A stretch of DNA of 64,000 nt, taken from Paracoccus pantotrophus. GTDB taxonomy: Bacteria; Pseudomonadota; Alphaproteobacteria; Rhodobacterales; Rhodobacteraceae. This document shows, piece by piece, positions 40,713 to 49,666 of the stretch. The number at the start of each line of letters is the position of its first letter. The first letter of the stretch is position 1. Where the stretch lies: the NCBI RefSeq assembly GCF_008824185.1, contig NZ_CP044425.1, positions 62,001 to 126,000 of the forward strand, written 5' to 3'. A program made the position numbers and the translations under genes. The notes beneath the pieces are model-generated. The model was not told the origin of the DNA. It was given only the letters and a program-made list of their open reading frames with translations, and did not search any database.

Positions 40713-41582
40713 CTATCCGTCCCCAGGCGACGGCCCCCTGCGATCGCCGCCCGCGGGCGGCTCCATTCCCGCGCCGCGATCGGCCGAGAGATCGACCGGA
40801 ATCGTCAGCCTTCCGACATAGCCGCGCGACGGATCGCCGCTCAGCGTCAGCGTCTGTTGCCGGATCTCGGCCTCGCTGTTGTCACGAAAGACGTTGTCGC
40901 TGGCCAGCGTGATGCGGCCGAGGTTGCGGCTGCCGTTGGAATAGCGCGCATCCGCCGCATAGACTGCGGCACAGTCGGTTTCGGGCAGGACGATCTGTGC
41001 GGTCAGAAGGGAAGCCTTGCCACGGACCGCGGCTGCGGCGCTTGCGAAGACCTCAAAGTGGATATGCGGCCAGCGCCCGTCATAGCAGCCGGGGAAGATC
41101 GTGGTGAAGCGCACCGGGCCATCGGCATCGCTGATGCCGACGCCGCGCAGGTAGTTGGCCTCGGGAATATCGTAGAGCGAATAATTCCCCGTCGCATCGC
41201 AGCCCCAGATATAGAGCGCATGACCGATCAGCGGCGTGCAGCCAGCGGCATCCTGCAAGGTCAGTTCCAGGTCCAGCCGCAGACCATCCGCCGTGCCGGA
41301 AAAGCCGCCGAAAGAGGCGCGCAGATCCTCGCGGATCACGCCCTCCTGGGTCAGCACATTGACGATGCGGCCCGCCTTAGAGTTCGAGCCGTCCCCCGGA
41401 TAGGGCCCGGCGGTTTCCCAGGGCAGCGCCACGCATTCCAGCGCCGAAGCCGGCGCGGCGGCAAGCCCCACCCCCAGCCCGCCGAGCAGCGCCAGAACCC
41501 GGCGGCGACCAAGCATCCTGGTCAGATCCTCGGCGAAACCGGCATCATGGGCGTGGTTCTGTTCATGGTAATGATGGGTCAC
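40713..41582 (-). CDS. Secreted intradiol ring-cleavage dioxygenase-like protein
   Basis: 289 residues. A signal-like segment (RRRVLALLGGLGVGLAAAPASA, with an arginine pair suggesting Tat export) precedes an intradiol dioxygenase domain. The family motif ETAGPYPGDG, the iron-ligand tyrosine candidates in HALYIWGCDATGNYSLYD and FPGCYDGRWPHIHFEVFA are present. These exported relatives of protocatechuate 3,4-dioxygenase often have unknown substrates. It lies four bases after a truncated cytochrome b561 gene on the same strand, a pairing that suggests a shared redox role. Confidence 0.8.
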   Translation of the reverse strand: MTHHYHEQNHAHDAGFAEDLTRMLGRRRVLALLGGLGVGLAAAPASALECVALPWETAGPYPGDGSNSKAGRIVNVLTQEGVIREDLRASFGGFSGTADGLRLDLELTLQDAAGCTPLIGHALYIWGCDATGNYSLYDIPEANYLRGVGISDADGPVRFTTIFPGCYDGRWPHIHFEVFASAAAAVRGKASLLTAQIVLPETDCAAVYAADARYSNGSRNLGRITLASDNVFRDNSEAEIRQQTLTLSGDPSRGYVGRLTIPVDLSADRGAGMEPPAGGDRRGPSPGDG

Positions 41583-41585
41583 TTC

Positions 41586-41996
41586 CTAGCTTCCTTTCAG
41601 GCTTGAGGGTCGCAGGAGGGGGCGCCGCAGGGCGTCATCCAGTCTGTGCTTCAGGGTGGCCAGGACATGCAGCACCAGGACGGCGGTGATGAACAGCCCG
41701 AGGCCGGCGTGGATCCGGCTCGCCAGCGCATCCGGCCAGCCGATCTCGCCAATGGACGGCATCAGCGTCAGATCCCAGATGGACAGCGCCCGGCCGCCGG
41801 CCACGGTCATGAGGATACCGCTCAGCGGCATCAGCACGATACCCGCGAGCAGCAGCACATGAACCATCCGCGCCACGCGGCGCTGCCAGAGGGGCGTGTC
41901 CGGGGCGTCAGCGGCAAAGCCCTGCGCGATCCGCCAACCGACGCGACAGAGGCCGAAGACGAACACGCCGAGTGCCTTGTGCCGGTTCACCGGCAA
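41586..41996 (-). pseudogene. Cytochrome b561-type membrane protein, 5'-truncated
   Basis: The visible part (HKALGVFVFGLCRVGWRIAQG, then the histidine in ARMVHVLLLAGIVLMPLSGILM and the C-terminal SRIHAGLGLFITAVLVLHVLATLKHRL) covers transmembrane helices 2-4 of the bacterial b561 family with their heme-ligand histidines. The first helix and its histidine should lie beyond 41990, where the sequence becomes IS3-family transposase on the opposite strand. Only a TTG is available as a start, so this is a truncated gene. Confidence 0.7.
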
Positions 41997-41999
41997 TGA

Positions 42000-42330
42000 A
42001 GGAATCTGGTTTCAAAAAAGTGGTAGGGCCCGCCGTGAAGCGCGAAGCCGTCGCATATCTGCAGGCCGAACATGGCCTGTCGGAGCGACGGGCCCGCCTT
42101 ATCATCGGTGCGGATCGGAAGATGATCCGCTATCGGTCACAACGCCCGCCCGACGCGGCATTGTGTGGGCGGCTGCGAGAACTCGCCAATGAGCGCCGTC
42201 GGTTCGGCTATCGGCGACTCTTCATCCTGTTGCGACGCGAGGGCGAGCCTTCCGGGATCAACCGGATCTACCGTTTGTATCGCGAGGAAGGGTTGACGGT
42301 GCGCAAACGGATAGCTCGGCGCCGGGCGCA
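42000..42330 (+). mobile_element. IS3-family transposase (OrfB) fragment
   Basis: The frame encodes GFKKVVGPAVKREAVAYLQ, SERRARLIIGADRKMIRYRS, NERRRFGYRRLFILLRREG and INRIYRLYREEGLTVRKR, the N-terminal 100 residues of an IS3-family (IS51/IS407-like) OrfB. The DDE catalytic domain and the terminal inverted repeats are missing. Its left edge cuts the cytochrome b561 gene and its right edge joins a P-type ATPase relic. Confidence 0.8.
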
Positions 42331-43219
42331 TCCGCGCGTTGGCCCGGCTGGTGCCGCAGACCGGCCTGCTGATCGCGGGCGAGCGCCTTCGCGAGAGCCC
42401 CGCCGGCCGGCTGCGCCCCCGGTGATCCGGTACCGGTGCGGCCCGGGGCGCGCATTCCCGCCGATGGCGAGATCGTCGAGGGCCTGGGCGGCATCGACGA
42501 AAGCCCGGTGACCGGCGAAAGCCTGCCCCGCAGCCGCGGGCCGGGCGATCCGGTCCTTGCCGGCATCGTCAATGCCCAGGCGACGCTGCATATCCGCGTG
42601 ACCCGCGCCGGCGCCGACAACATCATCGCCCGCATCATCCGGCTGGTCGAGGAAGGCGAGGAGGCCCGCGCGCCCGCCGAGCGTTTCATTGACCGCTCCA
42701 GCCGCTGGTACATGCCCGCGGTGGTGCCGCCGGCGCTTCTGGCCGGCGATCCTGACCGGGACAACCCGCGCAGCGCCGCCGCCATCGCCGGCCCCCTGGG
42801 CACCGATTGGCGCGCCGGCATGTTGCCTGGGGACAAGCTGGCCGCGATCCGCGACCTGACTGCCCCGGGGCGGGGTGATGATGGTGGGCGACGGCATCAA
42901 CGACGCCCCGGCGCTGAAACAGGCCAGCATCGGCGTGGCGATGGGCCCGGGCACCGACGTGGCGCTGGCGACAGCCGACGCGGCGATCCTGCGCGACCGG
43001 GTCACGGATATCGCCGCGCTGATCCGGCTGGCCCGTGTCACCATGGCGAATATCCGCCAGAACGTCGCCATCGCGCTGGGGCTGAAGGGCGTGCTTCTGA
43101 TCGCCTCGGTCCTGGTGATCACCGGGCTGTGGATCGCCATCCTGGCCGATACCGGCGCCACGGTGCTGGTGACGCTGAACGCGCTGCGCCTGTTGCGGCT
43201 AGACCCGACGCGGGAATAG
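42325..43219 (+). pseudogene. Heavy-metal P-type ATPase with internal deletion and frameshifts
   Basis: Recognisable pieces are RLRESPAGRLRPGD, RPGARIPADGEIVEGLGGIDESPVTGESLP, ATLHIRVTRAGADNIIARIIRLVEE, and in another frame MMVGDGINDAPALKQASIGVAMGPGTDVALATADAAIL with a final membrane pair. The part between the second membrane pair and the hinge, including the phosphorylated DKTGT aspartate, is deleted, and frames change near 42418 and 42870. It derives from a zinc/cadmium/copper exporter and cannot work. Confidence 0.85.
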
Positions 43220-43256
43220 GCGGGGGGCGCGCGCGCTCAGGCGGCCCCGCCGACGC

Positions 43257-44660
43257 TCAGCGCGCCTCGTTCACGATGCGGATCTGGGTGAATTCATGCA
43301 GCCCCTCCTCGGCGAATTCGACGCCGAGGCCGGATTGCTTGGCACCCCCGAAAGGCATGTTCGGCCCGAAATCCAGGTGCTTGTTGATCCAGACCGTGCC
43401 GCTTTCCATGCGCTCGGCCACCTGGCGGGCCAGGTCGCGATCCTCGCCCCAGACCGAGCCGCCCAGGCCAAGCTCGATGCCGTTGGCGCTGGCCACCGCC
43501 GATTCCACGTCCTCGAAGCGGATCACCGGCAGGATCGGGCCGAACTGTTCCTCGTCCACGATCCGGTCGCCGTCCTTGACATCGGCGACGATGGTCGGGC
43601 GGATGAAATAGCCCGGCCCCTCGGCGATCTCGCCGCCGGCGATGATGCGGCCGTCGGCGCGGGCGGAATCGAGGAAGCCCTTGACCTTCTCGAACTGCAT
43701 GCGGTTCTGCAGCGGGCCGATGGTGGTGCCCTGCTGCAAGCCGTCGCCGACCACGGCGGCCTCGGCCAGCTCGGCCAGGCGGGCGCAGACTTCCTCATAG
43801 ATCGAATCATGCACATAGGCGCGCTTGATCGCCAGGCAGACCTGCCCGGCATTCATGAAGGCGCCGGCGAAAAGCCCCGGCGCCACCTTGGCCGGATCGG
43901 CGCCCGGCAGCACGATGGCCGCGTCGTTGCCGCCCAGCTCAAGCGTCAGCCGCTTGATGGTGGATGCGGCGCTGGCCATGATCTTCTGCCCGGTCGCGGT
44001 CGAGCCGGTGAACGAGATCTTGGCGACATCGGGATGGCTGGTCAGCGCCGCGCCCAGGTCGTTCTGGTCGGTGACGATGTTGACCACGCCCGGCGGCAGG
44101 ATCCCGGCGATGATCTCGCCCAGTTTCAGCGTGGTCAGCGGCGTGGTCGGGGCGGGCTTGACCACCATGGTATTGCCGGTCAGCAGCGCCAGCGGCAGCT
44201 TGAAGGCCACGATCAGCACCGGGAAGTTCCAGGGAATGATCGCCCCGACCACGCCCAGCGGCTTGCGGAACTGCCGCACCAGCCGGCTGTCGCTGTCCTC
44301 GATCACCTTTACCGGCAGGTCATAGCTCGCCAGATGGCGGATGAAGGCGCAGGTATAGGCGATCTCGGCCTGCGCCTCGGGCAGGGGCTTGCCCTGTTCC
44401 TGCGTCAGCAGCCGGGCGAATGCCTCGGCCTGCGCCTCGAGCGCGTCGGCGATCTGCAGGATCAGCGCGCGGCGCTCCTCGATCGGGCGGGCGGCCCAGG
44501 CCGGAAAGGCCGCCTTGGCCGCCGCCACCGCCGCATGAAGCTGCGCCTCCGAGGCACGGGGGGCTTCGGCCAGCAGCTGTTCGTTGGCCGGGTTCACGAC
44601 CTCCATGGTCCTGTCGCCCGCGACCAGCTGGCCGTCGATCAGCAATCGGTATTCCGTCAT
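43257..44660 (-). CDS. NAD(P)-dependent aldehyde dehydrogenase
   Basis: 467 residues. The active-site cysteine is in FMNAGQVCLAIKRAYV, the catalytic glutamate in LTLELGGNDAAIV, and the cofactor segment GVVGAIIPWNFP and FTGSTATGQKIM are present. It starts at 44660 after GAGGGACGAA. Its 5' region carries two boxes, in the same order and spacing as upstream of qhpA, which suggests that it oxidises the aldehyde formed by the amine dehydrogenase. Confidence 0.9.
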   Translation of the reverse strand: MTEYRLLIDGQLVAGDRTMEVVNPANEQLLAEAPRASEAQLHAAVAAAKAAFPAWAARPIEERRALILQIADALEAQAEAFARLLTQEQGKPLPEAQAEIAYTCAFIRHLASYDLPVKVIEDSDSRLVRQFRKPLGVVGAIIPWNFPVLIVAFKLPLALLTGNTMVVKPAPTTPLTTLKLGEIIAGILPPGVVNIVTDQNDLGAALTSHPDVAKISFTGSTATGQKIMASAASTIKRLTLELGGNDAAIVLPGADPAKVAPGLFAGAFMNAGQVCLAIKRAYVHDSIYEEVCARLAELAEAAVVGDGLQQGTTIGPLQNRMQFEKVKGFLDSARADGRIIAGGEIAEGPGYFIRPTIVADVKDGDRIVDEEQFGPILPVIRFEDVESAVASANGIELGLGGSVWGEDRDLARQVAERMESGTVWINKHLDFGPNMPFGGAKQSGLGVEFAEEGLHEFTQIRIVNEAR

Positions 44661-44712
44661 TTCGTCCCTCCCCAAAAGCGTCGTGCAAGTCTGGGGCAGA
44701 AAGGCGGGCCGA

Positions 44713-44786
44713 TTCTTGCCATATCCGGCCAATTCGCCGGGGCCGAGGGGCGCCGGCCGAAATCTGGCCGGAAATGTCAAATCCGC
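44713..44786. promoter_or_regulatory. Two-box motif shared with the qhpA/qhpG intergenic region
   Basis: Box 1, TTCTTGCCATATCCGGCCA at 44713-44731, and box 2, GGCCGGAAATGTCA plus ATCCGC, at 44766-44786, have close counterparts at 52739-52757 and 52791-52811. The distance from box 1 start to box 2 start is 53 here and 52 there. They are candidate sites for QhpR or a shared promoter element. Confidence 0.6.
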
Positions 44787-44980
44787 AACGGCCTGATTTT
44801 GCGGCATGATCCGGGAAAGCGGCGGATTTGTAACGGTTTTTCGCAAGCCCCGTCCCAAGGCCCGCGCGATGCGGCGATTCTTGGGGATCGTCCGGCGGAT
44901 ATGCTACACTTTGTCGCAACAGGGAAATAGCGGGGCAAGGCGCGAGACAGCGGCCACCCGGCGCAGCCACGGGAAATGCC

Positions 44981-45970
44981 ATGCAAGGGTCATGGATTCG
45001 CGGAGCCATCGCATTCATGCTGATCGGGTCCGAGGCGGACGGCGCCCCGGCTGCCGCTGCCCCGGCGCCGGCGATGCCCCTGCAGACCTTCGTCAACCAT
45101 CTCGAACAGGAGCGCGCCGCCAGCAGCGACGGCCTGCGCTCATGGCGCTCGGGCGAGGAGATGGAGCTTTCCGCCATCGGCATCCTGGGCGACGCGGTCG
45201 CCCCGCGCCGCACGCTGGGCGAGGCGCTGCGGCTTTTCGCCCGCGGCTTTCCGGTGCTGCAATCGAACAGCCGGATCTCGCTTGAGGTGATCGGCGACGA
45301 GGCGCATGTCTGCTACCGGGTGCTCGACCCGCGGATCTGGCCGCGGCGGGCGGATGCCGAGCTGACGCTGGGGCTGATCCGCGGCATCTGCGACCGCTAC
45401 GCGGTGCCGAACAGCGCGATCCAGGACCTGTGCTTCGAGCATCAGTCGGATCGCGACCTACGGGTCCTGGCGCATCATCTGGGCCGGACGCCGCGCTTCG
45501 GCCAGGACGAGAACCGCATCGTGTTTTCCGCGCGCGTGCTGGCCAACACGCTGCGCGCCGAGGCCGGGGGCGACGACGTCATGACGCTATCGAAACGACT
45601 GGACGAGGCGCTGACCGAGCTGCGCCGGCAGACCCCGGTCGCGCAGCGGGTGCACGAGCTGATCCTGGCGCAGATGGAACGCGGGCTGGTCAACCAGTGC
45701 CATATCGCCGCGCAGCTCGGCATGTCCGAGCGTTCGCTGCGCCGGGCGCTGGCGGCCGAGGGCCAGCCGTTCCACGAGATCCTCGAGGAATGCCGCCGCG
45801 TCCACGGTTTCGCGCTGCTGGTGCGCAGCGACCGGCTGTTTGGCGAGATCGCGCTGCTGCTGGGCTATTCCGATCAGACCGCCTTTTCGCGGGCCTTCTC
45901 GCGCTGGTATGGCGCCTCGCCGCGCGAACTGAGGAAGATGGGCGCCGAGGAAGTCAGCGTGATCCGCTGA
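44981..45970 (+). CDS. qhpR: AraC-family regulator QhpR of the amine dehydrogenase genes
   Basis: 329 residues. The N-terminal 190 residues form the OruR/ArgR-like sensing domain (LGEALRLFARGFPVLQSNSRISLEVIGDEAHVCYRVLDPRIWP), and the C-terminal domain is an AraC double helix-turn-helix (QCHIAAQLGMSERSLRRALAAEG, EIALLLGYSDQTAFSRAFSRWYGASPRELR). A homologous AraC-family activator, QhpR, is known to induce the qhp operon in P. denitrificans in response to amines. Its 3' end overlaps the end of convergent qhpF by 97 bases. Confidence 0.82.
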   Translation: MQGSWIRGAIAFMLIGSEADGAPAAAAPAPAMPLQTFVNHLEQERAASSDGLRSWRSGEEMELSAIGILGDAVAPRRTLGEALRLFARGFPVLQSNSRISLEVIGDEAHVCYRVLDPRIWPRRADAELTLGLIRGICDRYAVPNSAIQDLCFEHQSDRDLRVLAHHLGRTPRFGQDENRIVFSARVLANTLRAEAGGDDVMTLSKRLDEALTELRRQTPVAQRVHELILAQMERGLVNQCHIAAQLGMSERSLRRALAAEGQPFHEILEECRRVHGFALLVRSDRLFGEIALLLGYSDQTAFSRAFSRWYGASPRELRKMGAEEVSVIR

Positions 45971-47595
45971 TCGAAGCGCCCCTCGCGCGCCGGGCCGCTA
46001 TGGGCGATGAAGATGCGCGTGGCGTCGGCCCGCCGCGCCTCGATGGCGGCCAGGATGCGCCGGCAGGCGGCATCGTCGATTTCCGAGAATGCCTCGTCGA
46101 AGATCAGCACCTCGGCCGGGCGCAGCAGCGCGCGGGCGATGGCGATGCGCTGGCGCAGCCCGCCCGACAGATTGGCGCCGGTTTCGCCGATGGGCGTGGC
46201 AAGCCCGGCCTCGGCCCGCGCCCATCCGGCCAGATCGGCGGCCTCCAGCGCCTGCCACAGTGCGGCATCGCCCGCATCCGGCGCGGCCAGGCGCAGGTTC
46301 TCGGCCAGCGTGCCGCGCAGGATCGCCGGGCGTTGCGCCAGATGGGTGATGCGCGCGGCAAGCCGCAAGGGGCGCAGATGCGCGACCTCGGCGCCCGCAA
46401 GCCGCACCGCTCCCTCGGCCAGCGGCGCGTCGCGGGTCAGCGCGGCCATCAGCCGCGACTTGCCGATCCCCGACGGCCCATCCAGCAGCACGCGCTGGCC
46501 CGGCAGGATCACGGCCGTCACCGGATGATGCGCCGCGCCCGCGGCCCGGGCCTCGCGCAGGGCGATGGTCAGCGGGCCGGGCGGCGGCTCGGCGCCCGCG
46601 TCGGGACGGGCCGAGGCGATCACCGCGCCCAGCCGGTCCGCCGCCACCCGCGCCCGGGCCTGCGCATGGTAGAGGCCCAGCAGGTTGCGCAGCGGCCCCG
46701 ACATCATCCCGGCATAGGCAAGGAACGCGACCAGCGTGCCGATCTGCCATTCGCCGCGCACCACCTGCCAGCCGCCGACCAGCAGGATGGTGCCGCGCAG
46801 GATGGCGGTGATGGTCTGGCTGACCGCGCCCACCGTCTCGGACCAGAGCCGCTGGCGGGTCAGCCCGGCGATCTGCGCCTGCTGCGCGGCACCGAAGCTG
46901 GTCGCCCGCTGGTCCAGCGCGCCCAGCCCGCGCAAAGTGGCGCGGGCCGACAGCGTCTCGGCCATCTGCGCGGAAAGCGCGCCGCGCTGGCCGCGCACAT
47001 CCTCGGCCAGCGCGCGGGTCCGGGGCCGGGCGCGGGACAGGAACCACAACTCGAAGGGCGCAGCCAAAAGCGGCAGGACCGCCATGCGCCAGTCCAGCGC
47101 GATCATCAGCCCCAGCCCGCCGGCCAGCCGGAACAGCGCGCCGACCGCGACCAGGGCGGTGTCGAAGGCGAAGCCCTGGATCTCGGCGCAGTCGCCGTCC
47201 AGCCGCGCCATCGCCTCGCCCAGCGGCAGGTCGGGGTGGTCGGGATCGCGTGCCAGCGCCGCGCCGAACAGCCGGCCGCGCAGATCGGCCAGCATCCGGG
47301 CCGAGGCGCGCAGGTGCAGCATCGAGTTCACCATCCCGAAGCCCACCGCGCCCAGGCCGAGCGCAAAGGACAGCCCGGCCCAGAGGATCAGCGCGCCCAT
47401 GTCCCGCGCCATGATGCCGGCGTCGATCACCTGCCGGGTCAGCATCGGCATGGCCAGCCCCAGCGCCGCCGCGGCAAGCGAGGCCGCCAGCACCACCAGC
47501 CCCGAAGGCAGCGCCCGCGCCATCACCGGCGCCAGCCAGCCCGCCGCCTCGGGGCCGAAGATCAGCCGGGCAAGGCGGGCGGCCAGCCTATCCAT
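45874..47595 (-). CDS. qhpF: QhpF, ABC transporter for export of the amine dehydrogenase gamma subunit
   Basis: 573 residues, a half transporter with six membrane segments fused to an ATPase domain. Walker A is DGPSGIGKS, the signature is NLSGGLRQR, Walker B is VLIFDEAFSEID and the H-loop is RIFIAHS. In the qhp system QhpF is proposed to export the modified QhpC peptide to the periplasm. Eight bases overlap with qhpE. About 30 residues after the H-loop lie antisense to the qhpR helix-turn-helix region, and their sequence is unlike typical ABC ends. Confidence 0.87.
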   Translation of the reverse strand: MDRLAARLARLIFGPEAAGWLAPVMARALPSGLVVLAASLAAAALGLAMPMLTRQVIDAGIMARDMGALILWAGLSFALGLGAVGFGMVNSMLHLRASARMLADLRGRLFGAALARDPDHPDLPLGEAMARLDGDCAEIQGFAFDTALVAVGALFRLAGGLGLMIALDWRMAVLPLLAAPFELWFLSRARPRTRALAEDVRGQRGALSAQMAETLSARATLRGLGALDQRATSFGAAQQAQIAGLTRQRLWSETVGAVSQTITAILRGTILLVGGWQVVRGEWQIGTLVAFLAYAGMMSGPLRNLLGLYHAQARARVAADRLGAVIASARPDAGAEPPPGPLTIALREARAAGAAHHPVTAVILPGQRVLLDGPSGIGKSRLMAALTRDAPLAEGAVRLAGAEVAHLRPLRLAARITHLAQRPAILRGTLAENLRLAAPDAGDAALWQALEAADLAGWARAEAGLATPIGETGANLSGGLRQRIAIARALLRPAEVLIFDEAFSEIDDAACRRILAAIEARRADATRIFIAHSGPAREGRFDQRITLTSSAPIFLSSRGEAPYQREKAREKAV

Positions 47596-48256
47596 GGCCG
47601 CATTTCCGTTCCGGGCCGTGATGGATCGCGCGCGCCGCCAGCGCGGCGATGGCGGCAGGCCCGTCCAGCCGGCCCGCCCCCGCCATGATCGCCGCCAGAT
47701 GGCCGGCGATGCGCGCCGCGCCTAGGCTCGCGCCGCCCATGCCGGGCGGGCCGTGCTCGGGCGAGTTGCACCAGGCGCCGAACAGCGCCGGGCCGAGCTG
47801 CGACAGATCATCCCAGCCGCAGCGCGCATCGCCGGTGGCGGCGATCACGCCGGGATAGGCGGCGGGAAAGCAGGGCGCGCCGCGGGCCGGATGCGCCGCG
47901 ACCAGCACCGCGCCGTCCGCGACCAGCGCCTCGCAGGCCCGGCGCAACGGCGCGCGGTCGGCGCTCAGGCCCAGGCTCATGCAGATCACCTCGGGCCGCG
48001 CCTCGGCCATGGCGGCGAACCAGCGCAGCGCGGCGGCGACGCGCAGCGCGCTGGTGACGGGCCGGTCGTCGAAGACCTGCGCATGGATGATTGCCGCGCC
48101 CGGACAGGCGCGGCGGATGATCGCGGCGACGGCGGTGCCGTGGCCCAGCCGGTCGGGCAGGGCGGGGATGGCCGAGCCGTCGGCCATGAAGGCGCGGGCG
48201 TCCTCGGCCCGGTCCTCGGGGCCGGGGCCGCTGTCGATCACCCCCACCCGCAGCAT
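47588..48256 (-). CDS. qhpE: QhpE, subtilisin-like protease that removes the QhpC leader
   Basis: 222 residues, a compact subtilase: catalytic aspartate in RVGVIDSGPG, histidine in RLGHGTAVAAII, and serine in MGGASLGAARIAGHLA. There is no signal peptide, so it works in the cytosol, consistent with the known role of QhpE in cutting the 28-residue leader from the gamma subunit after maturation. Its ATG lies directly after the qhpB stop and its 3' end overlaps qhpF. Confidence 0.88.
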   Translation of the reverse strand: MLRVGVIDSGPGPEDRAEDARAFMADGSAIPALPDRLGHGTAVAAIIRRACPGAAIIHAQVFDDRPVTSALRVAAALRWFAAMAEARPEVICMSLGLSADRAPLRRACEALVADGAVLVAAHPARGAPCFPAAYPGVIAATGDARCGWDDLSQLGPALFGAWCNSPEHGPPGMGGASLGAARIAGHLAAIMAGAGRLDGPAAIAALAARAIHHGPERKCGHG

Positions 48257-48257
48257 G

Positions 48258-49334
48258 TCATTCGTCCCGCGTGAACAGCCGCACCGAGGCCAGCGACATC
48301 GAGGCGTTGCCGGGCAGGTCGACCTGGCCCTTCTTCTCCAGCGTCTCGGCGTCATAGGCGGCAAGGTCGCCAAGCGCGCCGCCCAGCCAGACCGTGCTGC
48401 CGTCGGTCGAGACGTTCACGGAATAATAGCTGTGCGGCAGCGCCACCCGCTTGATCGAGGCGTTCTTTTCCAGATCGAAGCTTTCCAGCACGTTATAGGC
48501 GCCGAAGGCGCGGGTCTTGGCCGGGTTCACCGCGGTCGAGAAATAGAACACGTCCATGATGCGGATTTCGCGCATCGCCATCTCGCCGGTCTCCAGGTCC
48601 ATGGTCAACAACCCGGTGCGATAGGCTGCCGGGTCGGCCGGGTCGATGTCCTTGCGCGCAGTGTAGAAGGGCGTCGCCATCACCCCCGAGCTTTCGTGCT
48701 GGTTCCAGACCGCCAGCACGTCGGGCTGGGCATAGGTCTCGGCCTCCCAGCTCTGGATCGGCTTGTCCTCGATCAGCGTGCCGGTCTCGGGATCCATGAC
48801 ATGCAGGTCGCGGCCCAGCCCGTAAAGCTTCGAGCCGTCGCGGGCCCAGGCCAGCATGGTGACCTGGCGCGGCGCCTCGAAGGCCTTGCGCCGTTCCAGC
48901 GTCTCGGCATCGTAAAGCGCGATGCGGGTGGGCTGGACCTCGAAATGCGTCAGTTCCAGCTTCACCGGGCTTTCATAGATCGCCAGCGTCTTGCCATCGG
49001 GGGAAAGCGCGGCGCCGAACAGGCTTTTCACCCGCTCCTCGGCGGTGGACAGGTCGATGCGGCCCAGCGTCTCGCCGGTCACGAGGTCGACCTTGACCAG
49101 GCTTTCGGACTTGTTGACCGTGGCATAGGCGATCCTGCCGTCCGGCGCGACCATCGGCACCATGGGCGTCGGCCCGGCGTCGTCGATCTCGATCACCTTC
49201 TCGACCGCCATTGTCTGGGTATCGACCACGACCAGCTTGTTCGGCCGCGCCGGGGCGAGGATGTAGTCATGCGCGGCGGCCGGGCCGGCCAGCAGCGCCG
49301 CGGCAGAGGCCAGGAGCAGAAGCGATTTGCGCAT
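48258..49334 (-). CDS. qhpB: Quinohemoprotein amine dehydrogenase beta subunit
   Basis: 358 residues. A Sec signal (MRKSLLLLASAAALLAGPAAA) precedes a seven-bladed beta-propeller of YVTN type (LVVVDTQTMAVEKVIEIDDAG, VDLVTGETLGRIDLS, IALYDAETLERRKAFEAP, LAAYDAETLEKKGQVDLPG are blade-like repeats). The propeller holds the gamma subunit at the active site. Its start codon overlaps the qhpC stop (ATGA). Confidence 0.92.
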   Translation of the reverse strand: MRKSLLLLASAAALLAGPAAAHDYILAPARPNKLVVVDTQTMAVEKVIEIDDAGPTPMVPMVAPDGRIAYATVNKSESLVKVDLVTGETLGRIDLSTAEERVKSLFGAALSPDGKTLAIYESPVKLELTHFEVQPTRIALYDAETLERRKAFEAPRQVTMLAWARDGSKLYGLGRDLHVMDPETGTLIEDKPIQSWEAETYAQPDVLAVWNQHESSGVMATPFYTARKDIDPADPAAYRTGLLTMDLETGEMAMREIRIMDVFYFSTAVNPAKTRAFGAYNVLESFDLEKNASIKRVALPHSYYSVNVSTDGSTVWLGGALGDLAAYDAETLEKKGQVDLPGNASMSLASVRLFTRDE

Positions 49335-49666
49335 CAGGACGAGCCTTTCGTTTCCGGGAACACCGATTGCAGCTTGCGCCAGTCCTGCATGACGTCGTCG
49401 GCGCCGGCGCTCCAGTTCGGATAGGTGTTCAGCGTGTCGGCCACCTGCGCCGGCCACCAGCAGGGATCGGCGCAGCCGTACAGGTCGGCCTCCATCGGCT
49501 GGCACAGGTTCGAGACGGCGCCGAAGGCGTCCACCTCCCAGCCGGGATCGAAGGAGGTGGTGCAGCCGACCAGCGAATTCATCGCCACGACCTCCTCCTC
49601 GCGGCCCTCGGCCTCGGCTTCGACGAAGGCCTTGGCCTTGGCGTTGGCGGGGATCAGATGTTTCAT
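49334..49666 (-). CDS. qhpC: Quinohemoprotein amine dehydrogenase gamma subunit (CTQ-bearing)
   Basis: 110 residues: a 28-residue leader plus an 82-residue mature peptide starting MNSLVGC. Counting from that methionine, all known cross-link residues of the P. denitrificans enzyme are in register: Cys7-Glu16, Cys27-Asp33, Cys41-Asp49, and Cys37-Trp43, which become cysteine tryptophylquinone. The leader (KAFVEAEAEGREEEVVA) is not an export signal but a recognition sequence for the maturase QhpD. The gene overlaps both neighbours by four bases. Confidence 0.95.
   Translation of the reverse strand: MKHLIPANAKAKAFVEAEAEGREEEVVAMNSLVGCTTSFDPGWEVDAFGAVSNLCQPMEADLYGCADPCWWPAQVADTLNTYPNWSAGADDVMQDWRKLQSVFPETKGSS

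Noticed and set aside
44713..44731. Box 1 upstream of the aldehyde dehydrogenase considered as a sigma-54 promoter
   Set aside because: On the minus strand TGGCCGG is followed by GC one base too close, and the qhpA counterpart lacks the GC entirely.
45430..47688. 752-codon plus-strand frame opposite qhpF
   Set aside because: It is antisense to a clear ABC transporter and consists of repetitive R, Q, G and A residues.
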